64,000 nucleotides of DNA from Atherinomorus stipes (GCA_023101725.1 JALJCO010001448.1:1-64000); one strand, 5' to 3'; positions 34,447-46,149 are shown, counted from the stretch's first letter. Notes: generated by a model not told the origin, from the letters alone. Translations and numbers: made by a program.

Positions 34447-35596
34447 CAAAGGTGTCAAACATAAGGCACGGGGGTCAAAACTGGCCCGCCACAGGGTCCA
34501 AACTGTCCCACAGGAAAAATATGTTAAATAAGAAAATGACAAAGATGATATCAACTGCAATTTTTTAATAAAAGTAAGTGCATTTCCTCACTTAGTTATC
34601 ATAAACACACAAAAGAGATCATGCTAATTAACAAAAACATACAATAACTTAGGAATGTCCGATATTATCAGCCTACCGATATTGCCGGCTGATATTGGCA
34701 TTAAAATATGATACTGGAAAATATTGGATTTGGTATTTTTTCTGACCAATAGTTATACTAACGAGGCGAGATTTTGTACAATGAGATCGTGACTACGGTG
34801 CAGCTGCTGCTGCTACAGACTGACTTGCTTTGAAGCTGCTTATAATATATCTGGTTTTAAGTTGTTGGTTAAGTTACCAAGTTGTCAGAAACATTAGAAT
34901 TAGACACATGTTGGCTAATACCTGCTAGTATCTGATATCTGGCAGACAGATGTCCAAAATGAACTCCTCTGGCTGCGATAAGGAGATTTTGGGATCTTTG
35001 CTCTCAGAGCAGAATATAGTTGTATTTTCACAATATGAGAGATACAACCTCACAGTTGTCTGCATATATCGGTAGATATCGGATATCAGAATTTAAGAGT
35101 TAGACAATATCGGATATTGGTAAAAAAGCCAATATCGAGCATCCCTAATAAAAACATAATGTAGACTAAAAGTTTACATATGGAGTTTAAAACATTCACA
35201 AAACGTATAAGAAAAATATATATGACATTTTTATAAATATCAATTATAAGTATAAATGAAAAAAACCTAAAATTCAAACAGGAAAATATTTATATAGGCA
35301 GTATAATATAGTTTAGATACCAATATATGAAAATATGTAGATATATATTCATATATTTCATATCATAAAAATATAATTTTTGTCAAAACGTAACTTTTTT
35401 TTTAATTTTTAGGTTTTTAACATTTTCTTAAAGAAAAAAATCATTAAATGAAAACATCATGATAATGTATTTCTTTGTGCTGAAACAAAGGGAAAATGTT
35501 AAGTTTTCATTATTTATAGGTTATTATGCTGTTATTTTACTGGTCTGAGCCACTGGAGACCACTGGAGCTGAACTAAAATAAGTTTGACATCCCTG
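34447..35596. mobile_element. hAT-type element, about 1.15 kb, with nested MITE
   Basis: The left end CAAAGGTGTCAAACATAAGG and the right end AAGTTTGACATCCCTG are inverse (GTGTCAAAC/GTTTGACAT). The flanking octamers GCTAACAG and CCTCACAG agree at 6 of 8. The interior is AT-rich without transposase motifs and is interrupted by the MITE at 34650-35147. Confidence 0.65.
34650..35147. mobile_element. hAT MITE 'ATCGG' family, nested copy
   Basis: The ends are TAGGAATGTCCGATATTATC and CCAATATCGAGCATCCCTA. Its middle (GGTTTTAAGTTGTTGGTTAA...CCTGCTAGTATC) reappears inverted at about 45555-45660. Target duplications are no longer readable. Confidence 0.65.
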
Positions 35597-35599
35597 CCT

Positions 35600-36300
35600 C
35601 ACAGTCAGAGGTCTTGTGATGGGAGATTATACCTAGCTGAGTAACTCCACTGCAAGCTAGCAGATATGAGGGAAGCAGAGCCAGGAAACTTTTAGAAATG
35701 AGAACATAGCAGTGCTTCAGGCCAACACACAGTCATGTGTGAAAGCTCTGTAGTTTGTAATGAAGCTCAGAGGATCACGGTAAACCGTGTCGAGCATTTG
35801 GAAGAGGCTTTCATAAAAACAGCATCACCGTAGTGGAGCACAGACGTAAAGAAACAGCCAGCAGTTTGTTTTCATCCTCAAAGTCAGTCCTGAAATAAAA
35901 GTCCTGTTTCAGCTGAAGTTGCTTTACATGACGAGTGTCAGCTTTGAAAAGCTAATATATCTGTACTCTGATACGGCCTCAGTGACTTGGCCCTGAGAGG
36001 TGCTGATTCTTCCCCTCAAAACCTTTTGTTCAGCCTCTGAAACAGATTTTAACTCGATGACTAACTCTCCATACACGCTTCACCGTGTTCTGGAGTCCAT
36101 TCATCAACATACCAGATACACACCCGTGAAGTTGCCAGTCAGTCACAGCAGATAGAAATATTCAAAAAGCTTCATTGTGGGTTTTCATTCAGAATGATTC
36201 ATTTTAGCTCTGAAATCGCTCTGAAAGATTTCCACACACGCAGCGCTGGGTCTTTACAGCTGAAACCGACCTCACTTCCATTTCAGATGAAGTTGTGATT
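35600..36300. other. klf15 intron, nothing recognised
   Basis: No coding motif, tandem repeat or transposon end was recognised. Confidence 0.35.
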
Positions 36301-36302
36301 TA

Positions 36303-36800
36303 CGCTGCGTACACATCAAACGCGATTTTGGCGTCAAAAGTGCGCCTGACGCCCAAAGTTGGACGCTGGGTCGCTAAAAATTCCCATCTCAGTCACCTGG
36401 AAATGTGTCTTTCTGGTTATATTTGCAGAAGTATAAAACACTCATTTTAGATAAGTAGTCCAAGGCAGTGGTACTGCTGGACTCAGTACTTCAGGGACTA
36501 TTACCACAGCATACTATAAATGTGGAAACTTTTACGTGTATAGCTTTGGGAGTGATCTCCTCCCAAAGTCCCATGAAAACACCTGAAAATGTGTCTTTCT
36601 GCTTATCTTTGTTGAAGTATAAAACACTTAATTTAGATGAGTAGTCCAAGGCAGTGGTACTGCTGGACTTAGTACTTCATGGACTACGACCACAGCTACT
36701 ATCAAGTACTTTTACTGTATACTTTCTGAGTAATCCGTTCTCAAAGTCCCATGAAAACACTTTAAAATGTGGTTTGATTTCCAGCGTCAAGACGCCACTG
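36303..36800. repeat. Transposon-like segment with internal tandem duplication
   Basis: TACGCTGCGTACACATCAAA and a GACGCC-rich start (36302-36365) are balanced by CAGCGTCAAGACGCC (36782-36796), suggesting a Harbinger-like element. Inside, 36410-36530 and 36590-36715 are a diverged direct duplication of about 185-bp period, sharing AGTAGTCCAAGGCAGTGGTA. Confidence 0.5.
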
Positions 36801-37179
36801 ACGCATCGTAGGTGTCGGGAGGAGCCTCTCCTTTTTCTTTTTCCTTTCACCGGTCTGTCTGCACCATGGCAGATGCAGCAGAGAGAGCGACTCGGCTTTA
36901 TGTGATTAACAAAAAACTGTTTTTTGCCTCCCAACATCACACCCGATGGCGTGTAAGTGCAACAGTGGGTTTTTTTTTGGCAGCAAGTCTTTCTGACGAA
37001 AATGTTATTAGTTTTAGTCACACTTTACTCATTTCTATATCTGATAGTTTCAGTCTAGTTTCAGTTGCCAAAATTCAAAAGGTTTTAGTCAGTTATATAA
37101 AAAAAAAACAACAAAATAAAACTTTGAATCTAGCTAATGTCTCAATAATCTGAGTCTGTTATTTGGGAGTAGGGATACG

Positions 37180-37580
37180 TTGAAAACCTGCAGGGCTGCA
37201 GCCCTTGTAGGACCGAGATGAATAGCCCTGCGTCTGGTTTCCAGGCATGTACCGTTTATCGCCTCCAGGAGGTTTACAGTCCAGCAGCAAAATGCAGTGT
37301 TTATTCTGAGACTTAATGCTAAATCCACAGTGAGTGAGCCACAATTACATCATTATTTGTCATATTTTTATCATAAAAAGATCAGTATCACTGTGTTGCT
37401 AAGAGACCTCTAATTAGACCTGGAAATGATGATGAAGCTACTTCCTGTCTAACCTTCCACCAATCAGAGAGTTTTAATTGACGGTAATGTCCAATCAGGA
37501 GCAGCCAAAGATCAACAAGTGAGCAGAAAGTTCTGTTTGTCTGAAAAGAAGGAAAATAATGATCCTCTATGGCTGGAATA
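37180..37580. repeat. Dispersed repeat, copy A
   Basis: The segment from CCAGGAGGTTTACAGTCCAG to CAACAAGTGAGCAGAAAGTT is collinear with 50395-50690, sharing CACCAATCAGAGAGTTT and TGTCCAATCAGGAGCAGCC-type blocks. The family was not identified; it may be the body of a hAT element. Confidence 0.65.
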
Positions 37581-37799
37581 AAGACAGAAGAGCTTTCTGA
37601 TGCAGCTGAGTGGAAGTTAGTTTTGTTAAGATTGAAGGTAAATAGAAGCAGAAATAACTGGAAATGAGGAAAACGTGTAAATATGTAATTAGTTTCTGTT
37701 GTGTTTGTTTCAATGCCTGAAAGCCGAGACTTCAGAGATGATATGCAGATGAGAAAAGGCTTCACTGTTGATCTGTGTGGTATTTCTACAAAGTTCTGT

Positions 37800-39165
37800 T
37801 TGTAATAAATTCTGGTTCTGGTTGGTCTTTATGGAGCTAAATCTGTTAATACATTCATTTTAGCCTCATAATCTGACAGCCGAGGCTGAACTGGAACATG
37901 ATGTCTGGATGCTGACTGGGATTAAAAAGGTTGCGCTCCTACGTGGAGTTTTACATAAAACCAAAAATAGCAAACAACGGCTCAGAGTTAATGAACTCCT
38001 GTGTGGTAACTGAATCTAAAATCTGCTCTGTAACGAGGAAAAGATTTGTCTCAACTCTTCTGATGAAAACAAATGACTAAAGTTCGGACATTAATCCTCA
38101 GAGTAAGCATCGCTGTATGTGTAATGAGATTTCACAGAGCCAAATGTAACAGGATCAAACCAGATCTTCCCACTGCTCTACGTACTTCTGTCAACTTCCT
38201 GTTTTTCCCAGCATCCCTCACCAAGCCTCACAGAGTTAAAAACATAATTATGTGTCATAGGCGAGAAAGCGTCATGTGTTTATGCCATAACTCATCTGCC
38301 TGTAACTTATTTGGACAGGCGAAGCGTCACGGCGGTATCTGCATGTGAGGGAAAGGCTGCTTGGCTGACACCGTGGGGATAACAGCTCTGGGGCTTCTTC
38401 CCAGCAACCTAGTTCTCTGAAAGTGACTGTACCCAGCTGGGCTCTGCAGCCCAGATGTTACTTTGGAGACCTGACAGGATGATGAATCGATACAACGGCA
38501 CCCTGTAATTAAGCAGCGATGTATAAGGAGCAGATCTCAAAGCTCTGCAGCCTGATACGATAAGCTGAGTTCCAGAAACCCGGCTGCAAGGACAGAAAAG
38601 CAAGTTCAGCATCAGGAGAGCAGCTGATGCGGGGGATAGTTTGAAAAAAGCCACACAGAACATCAACCTCACGAGGAAGCCTTTGAGAAAAAAAAGCTTT
38701 GAGCTGTTTCATTGCTGAGGCAGAGCCTGGAACTGGGATTCCCCCGGGATTATGGGAGCTGTATGTGGAACTGGCAAGCAGCACCATGACAGGTGTAGGA
38801 TGGAATTTCATTTCATAACCAAAAGCTTTCTGCAGATAAACAGTGCCGACCCAAGTCTGGACAACAAGGAGCCAGAGAGGAGGCGGCTCACAACCTGATT
38901 TATGCAAAGATAATAACAACATTCACACTCGGATTTCAGTCCAGAACAGCGTTGGCTGGATTAGCACATCTGTGAGAGCAGGCCGGAGTCTCTTTCCTCC
39001 GACCTTGGAAGAAAGCGTTGCTCTGCATGCACGATGAGTCTGAGTGGAAGTTAAGTATTCACCTCATGTGTGGACACAAAACTCCCAGAGGCCCAACTTC
39101 ATTCTCAATCTGGGCGAGTAAAACAGCCCAGACTGGGATTTACGGTATGCTGGCATGGCTGAACA
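37800..39165. other. klf15 intron, nothing recognised
   Basis: No repeat ends or protein motifs were recognised. Both strands carry short frames that look like chance. Confidence 0.35.
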
Positions 39166-39173
39166 GTTCAGAG

Positions 39174-39352
39174 TAGGGGTGTAATGATTCGGTTTAACAA
39201 TGATTTGATTCATATCACCATTTGATTTCAAGTCACTGAATCGAATCAGATCGTATCATTCTAAATTAACCAATATCGTCCATGATTTGAATCGGAAACC
39301 TTGAGTCATGATATGAATCGGATCGTTGGTAAACCGAATCATTACACCCCTA
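39174..39352. mobile_element. hAT MITE, 179 bp, exact TSD
   Basis: The left end TAGGGGTGTAATGATTCGG and the right end CCGAATCATTACACCCCTA are exact inverses, and pairing continues to 23 bp. GTTCAGAG is duplicated exactly outside (39166-39173 and 39353-39360). The interior is full of GAATCGAATC and GATTTGAATCGG motifs in both directions, so nearly the whole element folds. Confidence 0.95.
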
Positions 39353-39399
39353 GTTCAGAGCAAATAGTTAGAAACAGTTCCACCAGAAAAAAAGAGACC

Positions 39400-40050
39400 A
39401 AGATCATCCATGAAGCCACTGTGGATCTTTTCCACTGGAAGGATTTTTTCATAGTTTCAATCTAGTCTATAGGGCCGGTCACCCATGGTTGGAGTTTATC
39501 CCGGGAACAAACAGCGGGGGGTAACGTGCTTCACGTTAAAACTTCAGTGTGACGGATGGCCACGGCGCGGTGCCCAGACCCACCTCCAGACGTGGTCTGC
39601 AAAGGTTGCTTGGCTTGGAACAGTTGTGTTATTCCCCCACGTGATGAAGACGTAATGACGCCGCCTACGTAGAAGCCGTGTCCCCGCTCGGAAACGCAAA
39701 GAAGAGGAGAAACAACGTGACTTCAAAAGCATGATAAGCAGCTCTTGTTGCAGTCTTTATCTCAGCAGCTTACACAAGCTCAACATCAGCCACTTGTCGC
39801 AAAACTGTGAGGGTCCAAAAGGCTTATCAGCGCGTTTGGGTGGACGTCAAACAACAGAAATGACTATAGTGAAGCTGGCGCTGTCACTTATGGGAACATG
39901 GTCACATGATGTGGAGGCACATTTACAACTTTGAAAGTGTGACCAGAGGCCATCTGTTCTAGACTTTTGACACCCGGTGAGTTGAAACAGGATTAAACCA
40001 ATCGTACCAAGTGTGACCCTACCCAGATAAACTGAAAGCTTTTTGGTAAT
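39400..40050. other. klf15 intron, CpG-containing patch, nothing recognised
   Basis: 39480-39840 has more CpG than its surroundings (for example CACGGCGCGGTGCC at 39561-39574). I found no exon or promoter pair that holds up; it may be part of a decayed transposon. Confidence 0.3.
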
Positions 40051-40055
40051 TTGGC

Positions 40056-40283
40056 CACTTCATCAGCTCCACCTGTTCCACTACTATCTAACCAGCCAAT
40101 CAGACGGCAGCAGCTCAACACATCTGGTCATGTAGACACAGAGAAGACGACTTGCTGAAGTTCAAGCTGAGCATCAGAATGAGGAAGAAAGATTTAAGGA
40201 ACTTTGAACGTGGCATGGTGGTATTTACAGGGATTTTCACACACACAACCATCTCTAGGGTTCCCAGAGAATGGTCACACTTA
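40056..40283 (+). mobile_element. Tc1-like dispersed fragment, copy 2 of 3
   Basis: It is collinear with 25586-25863 (CATCAGCTCCACCTGTTCCA to CCATCTCTAGGGTTCCCAG) with a small deletion. The TTTGAACGTGGCATGGTGGT segment suggests a transposase N-terminal coding region. Confidence 0.55.
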
Positions 40284-40289
40284 AAATTA

Positions 40290-40370
40290 GATTAAATGAA
40301 AAATACTTTATTTATCCCAAGAGGGAAATTCAATTTTGTAATGGGCTCTCTCTCTCTCTCTCTCTCTTTT
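40290..40370 (-). mobile_element. LINE 3' tail, minus strand, with CT run
   Basis: Minus-strand reading gives GAATTTCCCTCTTGGGATAAATAAAGTATT, with the same tail logic as 23462-23500 in the other orientation. A CT/GA run follows (40346-40367). Confidence 0.6.
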
Positions 40371-40499
40371 TGTCTTCCAAACAACATAACATAAATACAA
40401 GATAAACTCCTGAGTTGAAAAGGGACCAACTAATTTCTAGGCTACTTCGACCCAGAAAATTGTTTTTTGTTTGTTTGTTTGTTTTTTAACCCAACTTTC

Positions 40500-41545
40500 A
40501 GGTTGAATATTTGACCCAGAAGTTGGGTTATATTGACTGCAATGATAGGTTATATTGACTACAATGTTGGGTTATTAACCAAGAACTTGGGTTATATGGT
40601 TATTAACCAAGAACTTGGGTTCTATTGACTACAATGTTGGGTTATTAACCAAGAACTTGGGTTATTTTGACTACAATGTTGGGTTATTAACCAAGAACTA
40701 GGGTTATATTGACTACAATGTTGGGTTATTAACCAAGAACTTGGGTTAAATTGACTAAAATGTTGGGTTATTAACCAAGAACTTGGGTTCTATTGACTAC
40801 AATGTTGGGTTATTAACCAAGAACTTGGGTTATTTTGACTACAATGTTGGGTTATTAACCAAGAACTAGGGTTATATTGACTACAATGTTGGGTTATTAA
40901 CCAAGAACTTGGGTTAAATTGACTAAAATTTTGGGTTATTAACCAAGAACTTGGGTTATATTGACTACAATGTTGGGTTTTTAACCAATAACTTGGGTTA
41001 TATGGTTATTAACCAAGAACTTGGGTTCTATTGACTACAATGTTGGGTTATTAACCAAGAACTTGGGTTATTTTGACTACAATGTTGGGTTATTAACCAA
41101 GAACTAGGGTTATATTGACTACAATGTTGGGTTATTAACCAAGAACTTGGGTTAAATTGACTAAAATGTTGGGTTATTAACCAAGAACTTGGGTTCTATT
41201 GACTACAATGTTGGGTTATTAACCAAGAACTTGGGTTATTTTGACTACAATGTTGGGTTATTAACCAAGAACTAGGGTTATATTGACTACAATGTTGGGT
41301 TATTAACCAAGAACTTGGGTTAAATTGACTAAAATTTTGGGTTATTAACCAAGAACTTGGGTTAAATTGACTAAAATGTTGGGTTATTAACCAAGAACTT
41401 GGGTTATATTGACTACAATGTTGGGTTATTAACCAAGAACTTGGGTTAAATTGACTAAAATGTTGGGTTATTAACCAAGAACTTGGGTTATATTGACTAC
41501 AATGTTGGGTTATTAACCAGTAACTTGGGTTGTATTGACTACAAC
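40500..41545. repeat. 42-bp minisatellite with higher-order repeats
   Basis: The basic unit carries GACTACAATGTTGGGTTATT and AACCAAGAACTTGGGTT, about 42 bp, and occurs roughly 24 times. Four diagnostic variants (TTCTATTG, TTATTTTG, CTAGGGTTATATTG, TTAAATTGACTAAAA) follow one another in fixed order, giving a 168-bp higher-order unit seen four times. A larger block of nine units plus one truncated 28-bp unit (TTATATGGTTATT) repeats at a 406-bp offset (40591 and 40997). The GGGTTA/AACC content makes each unit partly self-complementary. Confidence 0.95.
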
Positions 41546-42660
41546 TGACTACTGTGTGGATTTCAAAGGTCTCCGTGAGAAACTGCAGTTTAGTCCGATG
41601 AGGTGGTTACCATGCATTAATAGAAGCAAGACTCTTGTAGGGTGGAGCTGATAATGAGAAAATATCAAGTCAATGTTCTTCTAATACAATTCATCTTTCT
41701 GTCCTTATAAAGTCAATATAATCTGTACTTGTGTCTCACCAAATCTCTTTGGGTGCCATGACGACAAAATGACTGCTCCAGGGAAAAGGGATGAGGAAGA
41801 TGTTTGCACAGGCAATAAACCTCATGCTGTGTGTTTGAGGCCTGTATTACTGTAGCTGCTACAGATAATGCACATGGCGACAGTTCTCTGTCCTGGAATC
41901 CACCAGCAGACCATCAACAACCTGAAAGGCTAATTATCCAGTTTCCAGCTGCGTGCAGCAGCGATACCAAATATAAGACCACCAGTTCAGTTAACCGTCA
42001 ACAAATCTGACATTTATGGAAGTTCATAAGCCTGTAAATGAAATCATAAGTTTGACCATTGTTATCAAACATCATATTCAGCTTGATTTGCTAAGACCTG
42101 ATTTGGACTGGAACAGATTCAGGATCCGCCGATACGAGGCGATATCAGCTGATGTGACACAATCACTTCCATTCAGATCTAATCAGAAAAATCTCCTTTT
42201 CCTCCTCATAAATCACACACTCAAATAAAACCAGAAACAGACTGCAGATGTTCTGGAAAATGTTTGCATCATGGAAAAGAAAACTGAAGGACTGAAGACA
42301 TTAAATCGGGATCAAATGTAATGTAATGTAAGGAAACCTCATACTGAGCATACAAACAAACTATCAAAAAGTATTCAAGTAAATCACTACCTCTGAATTA
42401 AATCCACTAATACAACCATATTTAGATTACTGTGTAGACGTGTATCACGTATTAAACCTTATTTCATTATCCGTGCTAACAACAGGACCATCCATCACGT
42501 AGGATTTACAGACCACACCAATATCAGCTGGTCAAAGCTTTGAAGTTCGCTGAGTTTATTAAAGATAAAACTGTACAAACCAGGTACAACATACTAACCT
42601 CCATTTGTTTTATGTAAAAGTCTGACATAAAAGTTACCAGTCCATCAATATCATATGAAC
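41546..42660. other. klf15 intron, mostly unrecognised
   Basis: 42130-42190 resembles 28775-28830 (GAGGCGATATCAGCTGATGT) and is a repeat fragment. Nothing else was identified. Confidence 0.4.
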
Positions 42661-43199
42661 CTTCCACCTATTAGAGCACTGGAGGTACGAGTACCTCTGG
42701 GGGTTCTTCAAGGCACTCCAGGGGGTACACAAAATATTTGAATGTCTATGTATTTGGAAAAAAAAAAAAAAAACTCAATAGAATTTTCATTAAATAGATT
42801 TAATAAACATAAGCGTACTTTCATAAACTGAATTTAAACTTAGTTTCACACTATATATTTATCTATTTATTTACTGCACCATGGCAGAAATCACAAAAAC
42901 AAACCATAATCACTTTCTTTCTTTGACAAACATTTCTCATGGTCAAAGGGAGCAGAAAGAAGATATAATCTTATTTTGTCTGCCCCTAATCAAAACAAAA
43001 AACTAAATTAACTTTCCCAAAACGGCTTACAGCCAAAATAAAGCATTGCTATAAGAAACGTCTAATATCAATTAAACCAAATAAACATTTTTAAGGAAAT
43101 TATCAATATTCACACATAATAGTAAATACAACATTGCACAAGGCAAAATATATAAACACATTCACACACATATTTATATACATACATACACACACATAC

Positions 43200-43490
43200 A
43201 TACATAATATAAATTCAATACATTTGTACGGAAAAACCAACATGAACCTCTTCACATTAATACTGACTGATTATACTTTTATACATATACTTTAGTTGAC
43301 AAAAATTGTTCCATTTTTTAAAATCTTTATAAAGTGAATTCCACAGTTTTATCCCAATAACTGAAGGACAAATCTGTTTAAGTGTTGTACTTGCAAACAG
43401 CTTAGAGTTAATGAACTCTTGTGTGGTAACTGAATGGAAAGTTGTTGTATATTTTTTTGATAACTGCCTACATCTTGCTTTAAACATAAT
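43200..43490 (-). pseudogene. LINE reverse transcriptase C-terminal fragment
   Basis: The minus-strand frame includes VTTQEFINSKLFASTTLKQI and CPSVIGIKLWNSL, matching the final block (IxLWNSLP) of fish LINE polyproteins. Only the last 75 codons remain. Confidence 0.6.
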
Positions 43491-43508
43491 TAATAGTGTT
43501 CAAAACAT

Positions 43509-43550
<42 letters not shown>

Positions 43551-43600
43551 CATACATACACATACATATATACTGTATATACTGTATATATGTATAATTG
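43509..43600. repeat. AT/ACAT microsatellite
   Basis: A TA run of about 36 bases followed by ACATACATACAT-type units. Confidence 0.9.
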
Positions 43601-43799
43601 TGTGTGTGTCCTTGCTTGTGTTTGTCTTTTGTCTAAATAATTCAAAAGAGAAAAATGACCATTGTTTAGCACGGTTCCAGTTTAATAAACCTGATACAAA
43701 TGAAGTGCTGTAATTTGGGGATACTTGGCTGAAAAATTACTTTACAAGGGGTACTTTGTTGAAAAAAGGTTGAGAACCACTGTATTCGAGGGTCAAACC

Positions 43800-44285
43800 A
43801 GATATTTTTTACTACTTAGTAGCAACAACCAGGTTAGTACAGCTTGGATGTACTAACAGGGTACAGTTTAATTCCTCACTTTCTCTCTGAGTAATAGCAG
43901 ATGATTCCTGGATCCATGACTGATCCAGGTTCAGCTGATGCTTCCTGTAAATGTAGCTGTATGAGTGAGAGTGAACGAGGAGCTCTGCCTGATCCTCTCA
44001 TGCAGCGAGGCAGCCTGGACGTTCCTCGCCCACAGTCATGGTAACTATTCACTTCTCTCTCTTTGTTCGCTCCACTTCCTCACCGCTGCTCCCTTCAAGT
44101 GATTGTGTGCAAAACCGAGGCGGACCTTTTTCTCCCACTCCATCGGGCTCCCCGGACAGCCCTGTGCCTCCACCGCCACACCAACCAACACGGTTTTAGA
44201 CGATTAGATTCCCCAGTGCAGTAAATGAGGTTGGGACAGCTTACCGAGTAGAAACATGCTGATTTGTGATCACGTGTGCATGAGT
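43800..44285. other. klf15 intron, nothing recognised
   Basis: No motif, repeat or splice evidence was recognised. Confidence 0.35.
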
Positions 44286-44294
44286 ATATGTTTT

Positions 44295-44360
44295 CATGTA
44301 AAGCACTTTGTGCTACATTTTTATGTCTGAAAAGGGCTTTATAAATAAAGGTTGCTTGAT
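44295..44360 (+). mobile_element. L2-like LINE/SINE tail
   Basis: GTAAAGCACTTTGTGCTAC followed by AAAGGGCTTTATAAATAAAG is an L2-group 3' terminus. Confidence 0.6.
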
Positions 44361-44611
44361 TGTCTTTGTTGCATGCTCTCTTTTATTCACTCAACTTAGA
44401 ACAAACAAAACAAAAGGAACAAGACAACGCATCGGTTGAAGTAATGAAACTTATTTTCCTGCCCGTTTTAAACAATTACATAACAAGCACCTGTGACATA
44501 ATTTTAATACACCTCTGTTCATAATTGTGATAAATACCAACTGCTGCCCTTCACCTCCTGGGTTACTAGATGAATGTGGACCTTATTGCCACCCAACTGT
44601 TGATTTAAAGC

Positions 44612-44829
44612 CAATGGGCTTTATGCAGAGCTCCACTACTTCCTGAACTTAGTACTGCACCTTTGTTTCCTGTCTTTCAAGATTGGATGAACTGATTAAT
44701 CCAGGTGTGTCTGACCATTTGCTGAGATCAGACACACCTGGACTCATCAGTTCATCCAATCATGACAGACAGGAAACAAAGGTGCAGTACTAAGTTCAGG
44801 AAGTACTGGAGCTCTGCAAAAAGCCTATT
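44612..44829. repeat. Long hairpin element, about 100-bp arms, 13-base loop
   Basis: The left arm (44612-44714) and right arm (44728-44829) are inverse complements with about 7 mismatches in 95 aligned bases. They share GCAGAGCTCCA, CTTCCTGAACTTAGTACTGC and CCAGGTGTGTCTGA; the loop is CCATTTGCTGAGA. No target duplication is clear. Transcription of either strand would give a near-perfect long hairpin RNA. Confidence 0.93.
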
Positions 44830-44942
44830 AATATTTACCGTTAGAGTAACTTGTCCTCCACCAGATATTCCCCGAACATTTCTTTCAGTGAGTTTATGTT
44901 TGGGCTTTGCTTTAACTCCTCATTCGATCCAGTCCACTAATC

Positions 44943-45157
44943 CAGTGATTCCCCATCCCTGGTCCTCAAGGCACACTATCCTGAAGACTTTCCATTTTGC
45001 CCTGCTAGGACACAGCTGATTCAAATCAAATGGATCTCTGATGACCTCTGCATCAGTCTGCAACTGACCCATTAATGTGAGTCAGCTGTGTTTCAACAGG
45101 GGAACGTGGAAAGTCTTCAGGATAGTGTGCCTTGAGGACCAGGGTTGAGAATCACTG
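44943..45157. mobile_element. hAT MITE, 215 bp, exact TSD
   Basis: The ends are CAGTGATTCCCCATCCCTGG and CCAGGGTTGAGAATCACTG. Inverted arms (CCTCAAGGCACACTATCCTG and its complement) extend the terminal repeat beyond 45 bp. CACTAATC flanks both sides exactly (44935-44942 and 45158-45165). Confidence 0.95.
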
Positions 45158-45329
45158 CACTAATCCACCCCACAGGTGGACACACACAAACCATCCTCAC
45201 ACACTGTCTTCTTTTTTTTTCAAATTTACTTGAACTCTTAACTACCAAAAAGCTTAACTACCCTCCCCTGCCCGCCAGATCTGAGTCCTTTGCTTTGATA
45301 AAAACAAGTTAAACGAACAACCACAATCG

Positions 45330-45660
45330 GGGTGTGTATTGGCAAGAATCTGGCGATACAATATGTATTACAGGAGCAGTGGTACGATATTTTGCAATAC
45401 TGTATTTACAGCCTAGTACTCAAAGCCATGTGTAAAGATTGGTGCATCTGGTCTGATTCATTCACTTAAATAACATGTAGTTATATTTCACTTCATCATA
45501 GCAATTAAGTTTGAAAGGCACATTGAACATCAGCAACGCTGCCATTCATCAGATACTAGCAGGTATTAGCCTGCTAGTATCAACACGTGGCTAATTCTAA
45601 TGTTTCTGACAACTTGCTAACTTAACCAACAACTTAAAACCAGACATATTATAAGCAGCT
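45330..45660. mobile_element. hAT-like remnant
   Basis: GGGTGTGTATTGGCAAGAAT...GGCGATACAATATG is a typical fish hAT left terminus. The later part (GATACTAGCAGGTATTAGCC, AACTTAACCAACAACTTAAA) is inverted relative to 34850-34930. The right end was not resolved. Confidence 0.5.
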
Positions 45661-45682
45661 GCACCGTTGTCACGACTCTATA

Positions 45683-46034
45683 GCCGCTTTCAGACTTGCA
45701 TTGCAGAACATGAGCGGTAAGGTCCATCCGCTCTTTAAGCAGACTCGTCTTATGAAACACGCCACTTCCTCGCGGACTTATTGCATCCCGTGCGCTTTCA
45801 AACATCAGCAAATGTCAACACAGCAACGCTCTCCCCTCAACTCTGTCCAGAACATTTTCTTTTGCATTCAGCCAAAGCGACGTGCCGCAACAACTTTTAC
45901 ACTCTTATGACATGGAGGCCAGCCGGTATATGTCCGCTACATCTCCGAGGTAAAAGAGCAGAACAGGTCTGAATGCAAACGGTATAAAGAACAAAGTCTG
46001 CAATATTCCCGCTTTTCAGCGCAAGTCTGAAAGG
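45683..46034. mobile_element. Possible Harbinger-like MITE
   Basis: GCCGCTTTCAGACTTGC at the left is balanced by GCGCAAGTCTGAAAGGG at the right. The ends are otherwise diverged and no target duplication was confirmed. Confidence 0.4.
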
Positions 46035-46149
46035 GATGCTGGGATATGAAGTTCATCCAGAATAACAGGGACTTTTCTACATGCTGGACCGTTGCTGAAG
46101 GAACAAGATGTCGCGAGATGCCGCGCTTTTCATAGGTCTCTCTCACTTT

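Larger units (their letters stand above)
42668..43782. mobile_element. hAT-type remnant with inner LINE fragment and microsatellite
   Basis: The right end AGGTTGAGAACCACTG (to 43782), preceded by GGGGTACTTTGTTGAAAAA, is a standard fish hAT terminus. The left end region ACCTCTGGGGGTTC...GGGGGTACAC at 42692-42729 is its probable partner. The interior holds a LINE piece and an AT repeat. Confidence 0.5.

Noticed and set aside
36812..37153. 113-codon frame starting MADAAERATRLYVI within it
   Set aside because: The start looks gene-like but no protein was recognised, and the frame enters a poly-T and AT-rich region at once. No splice donor of quality follows.
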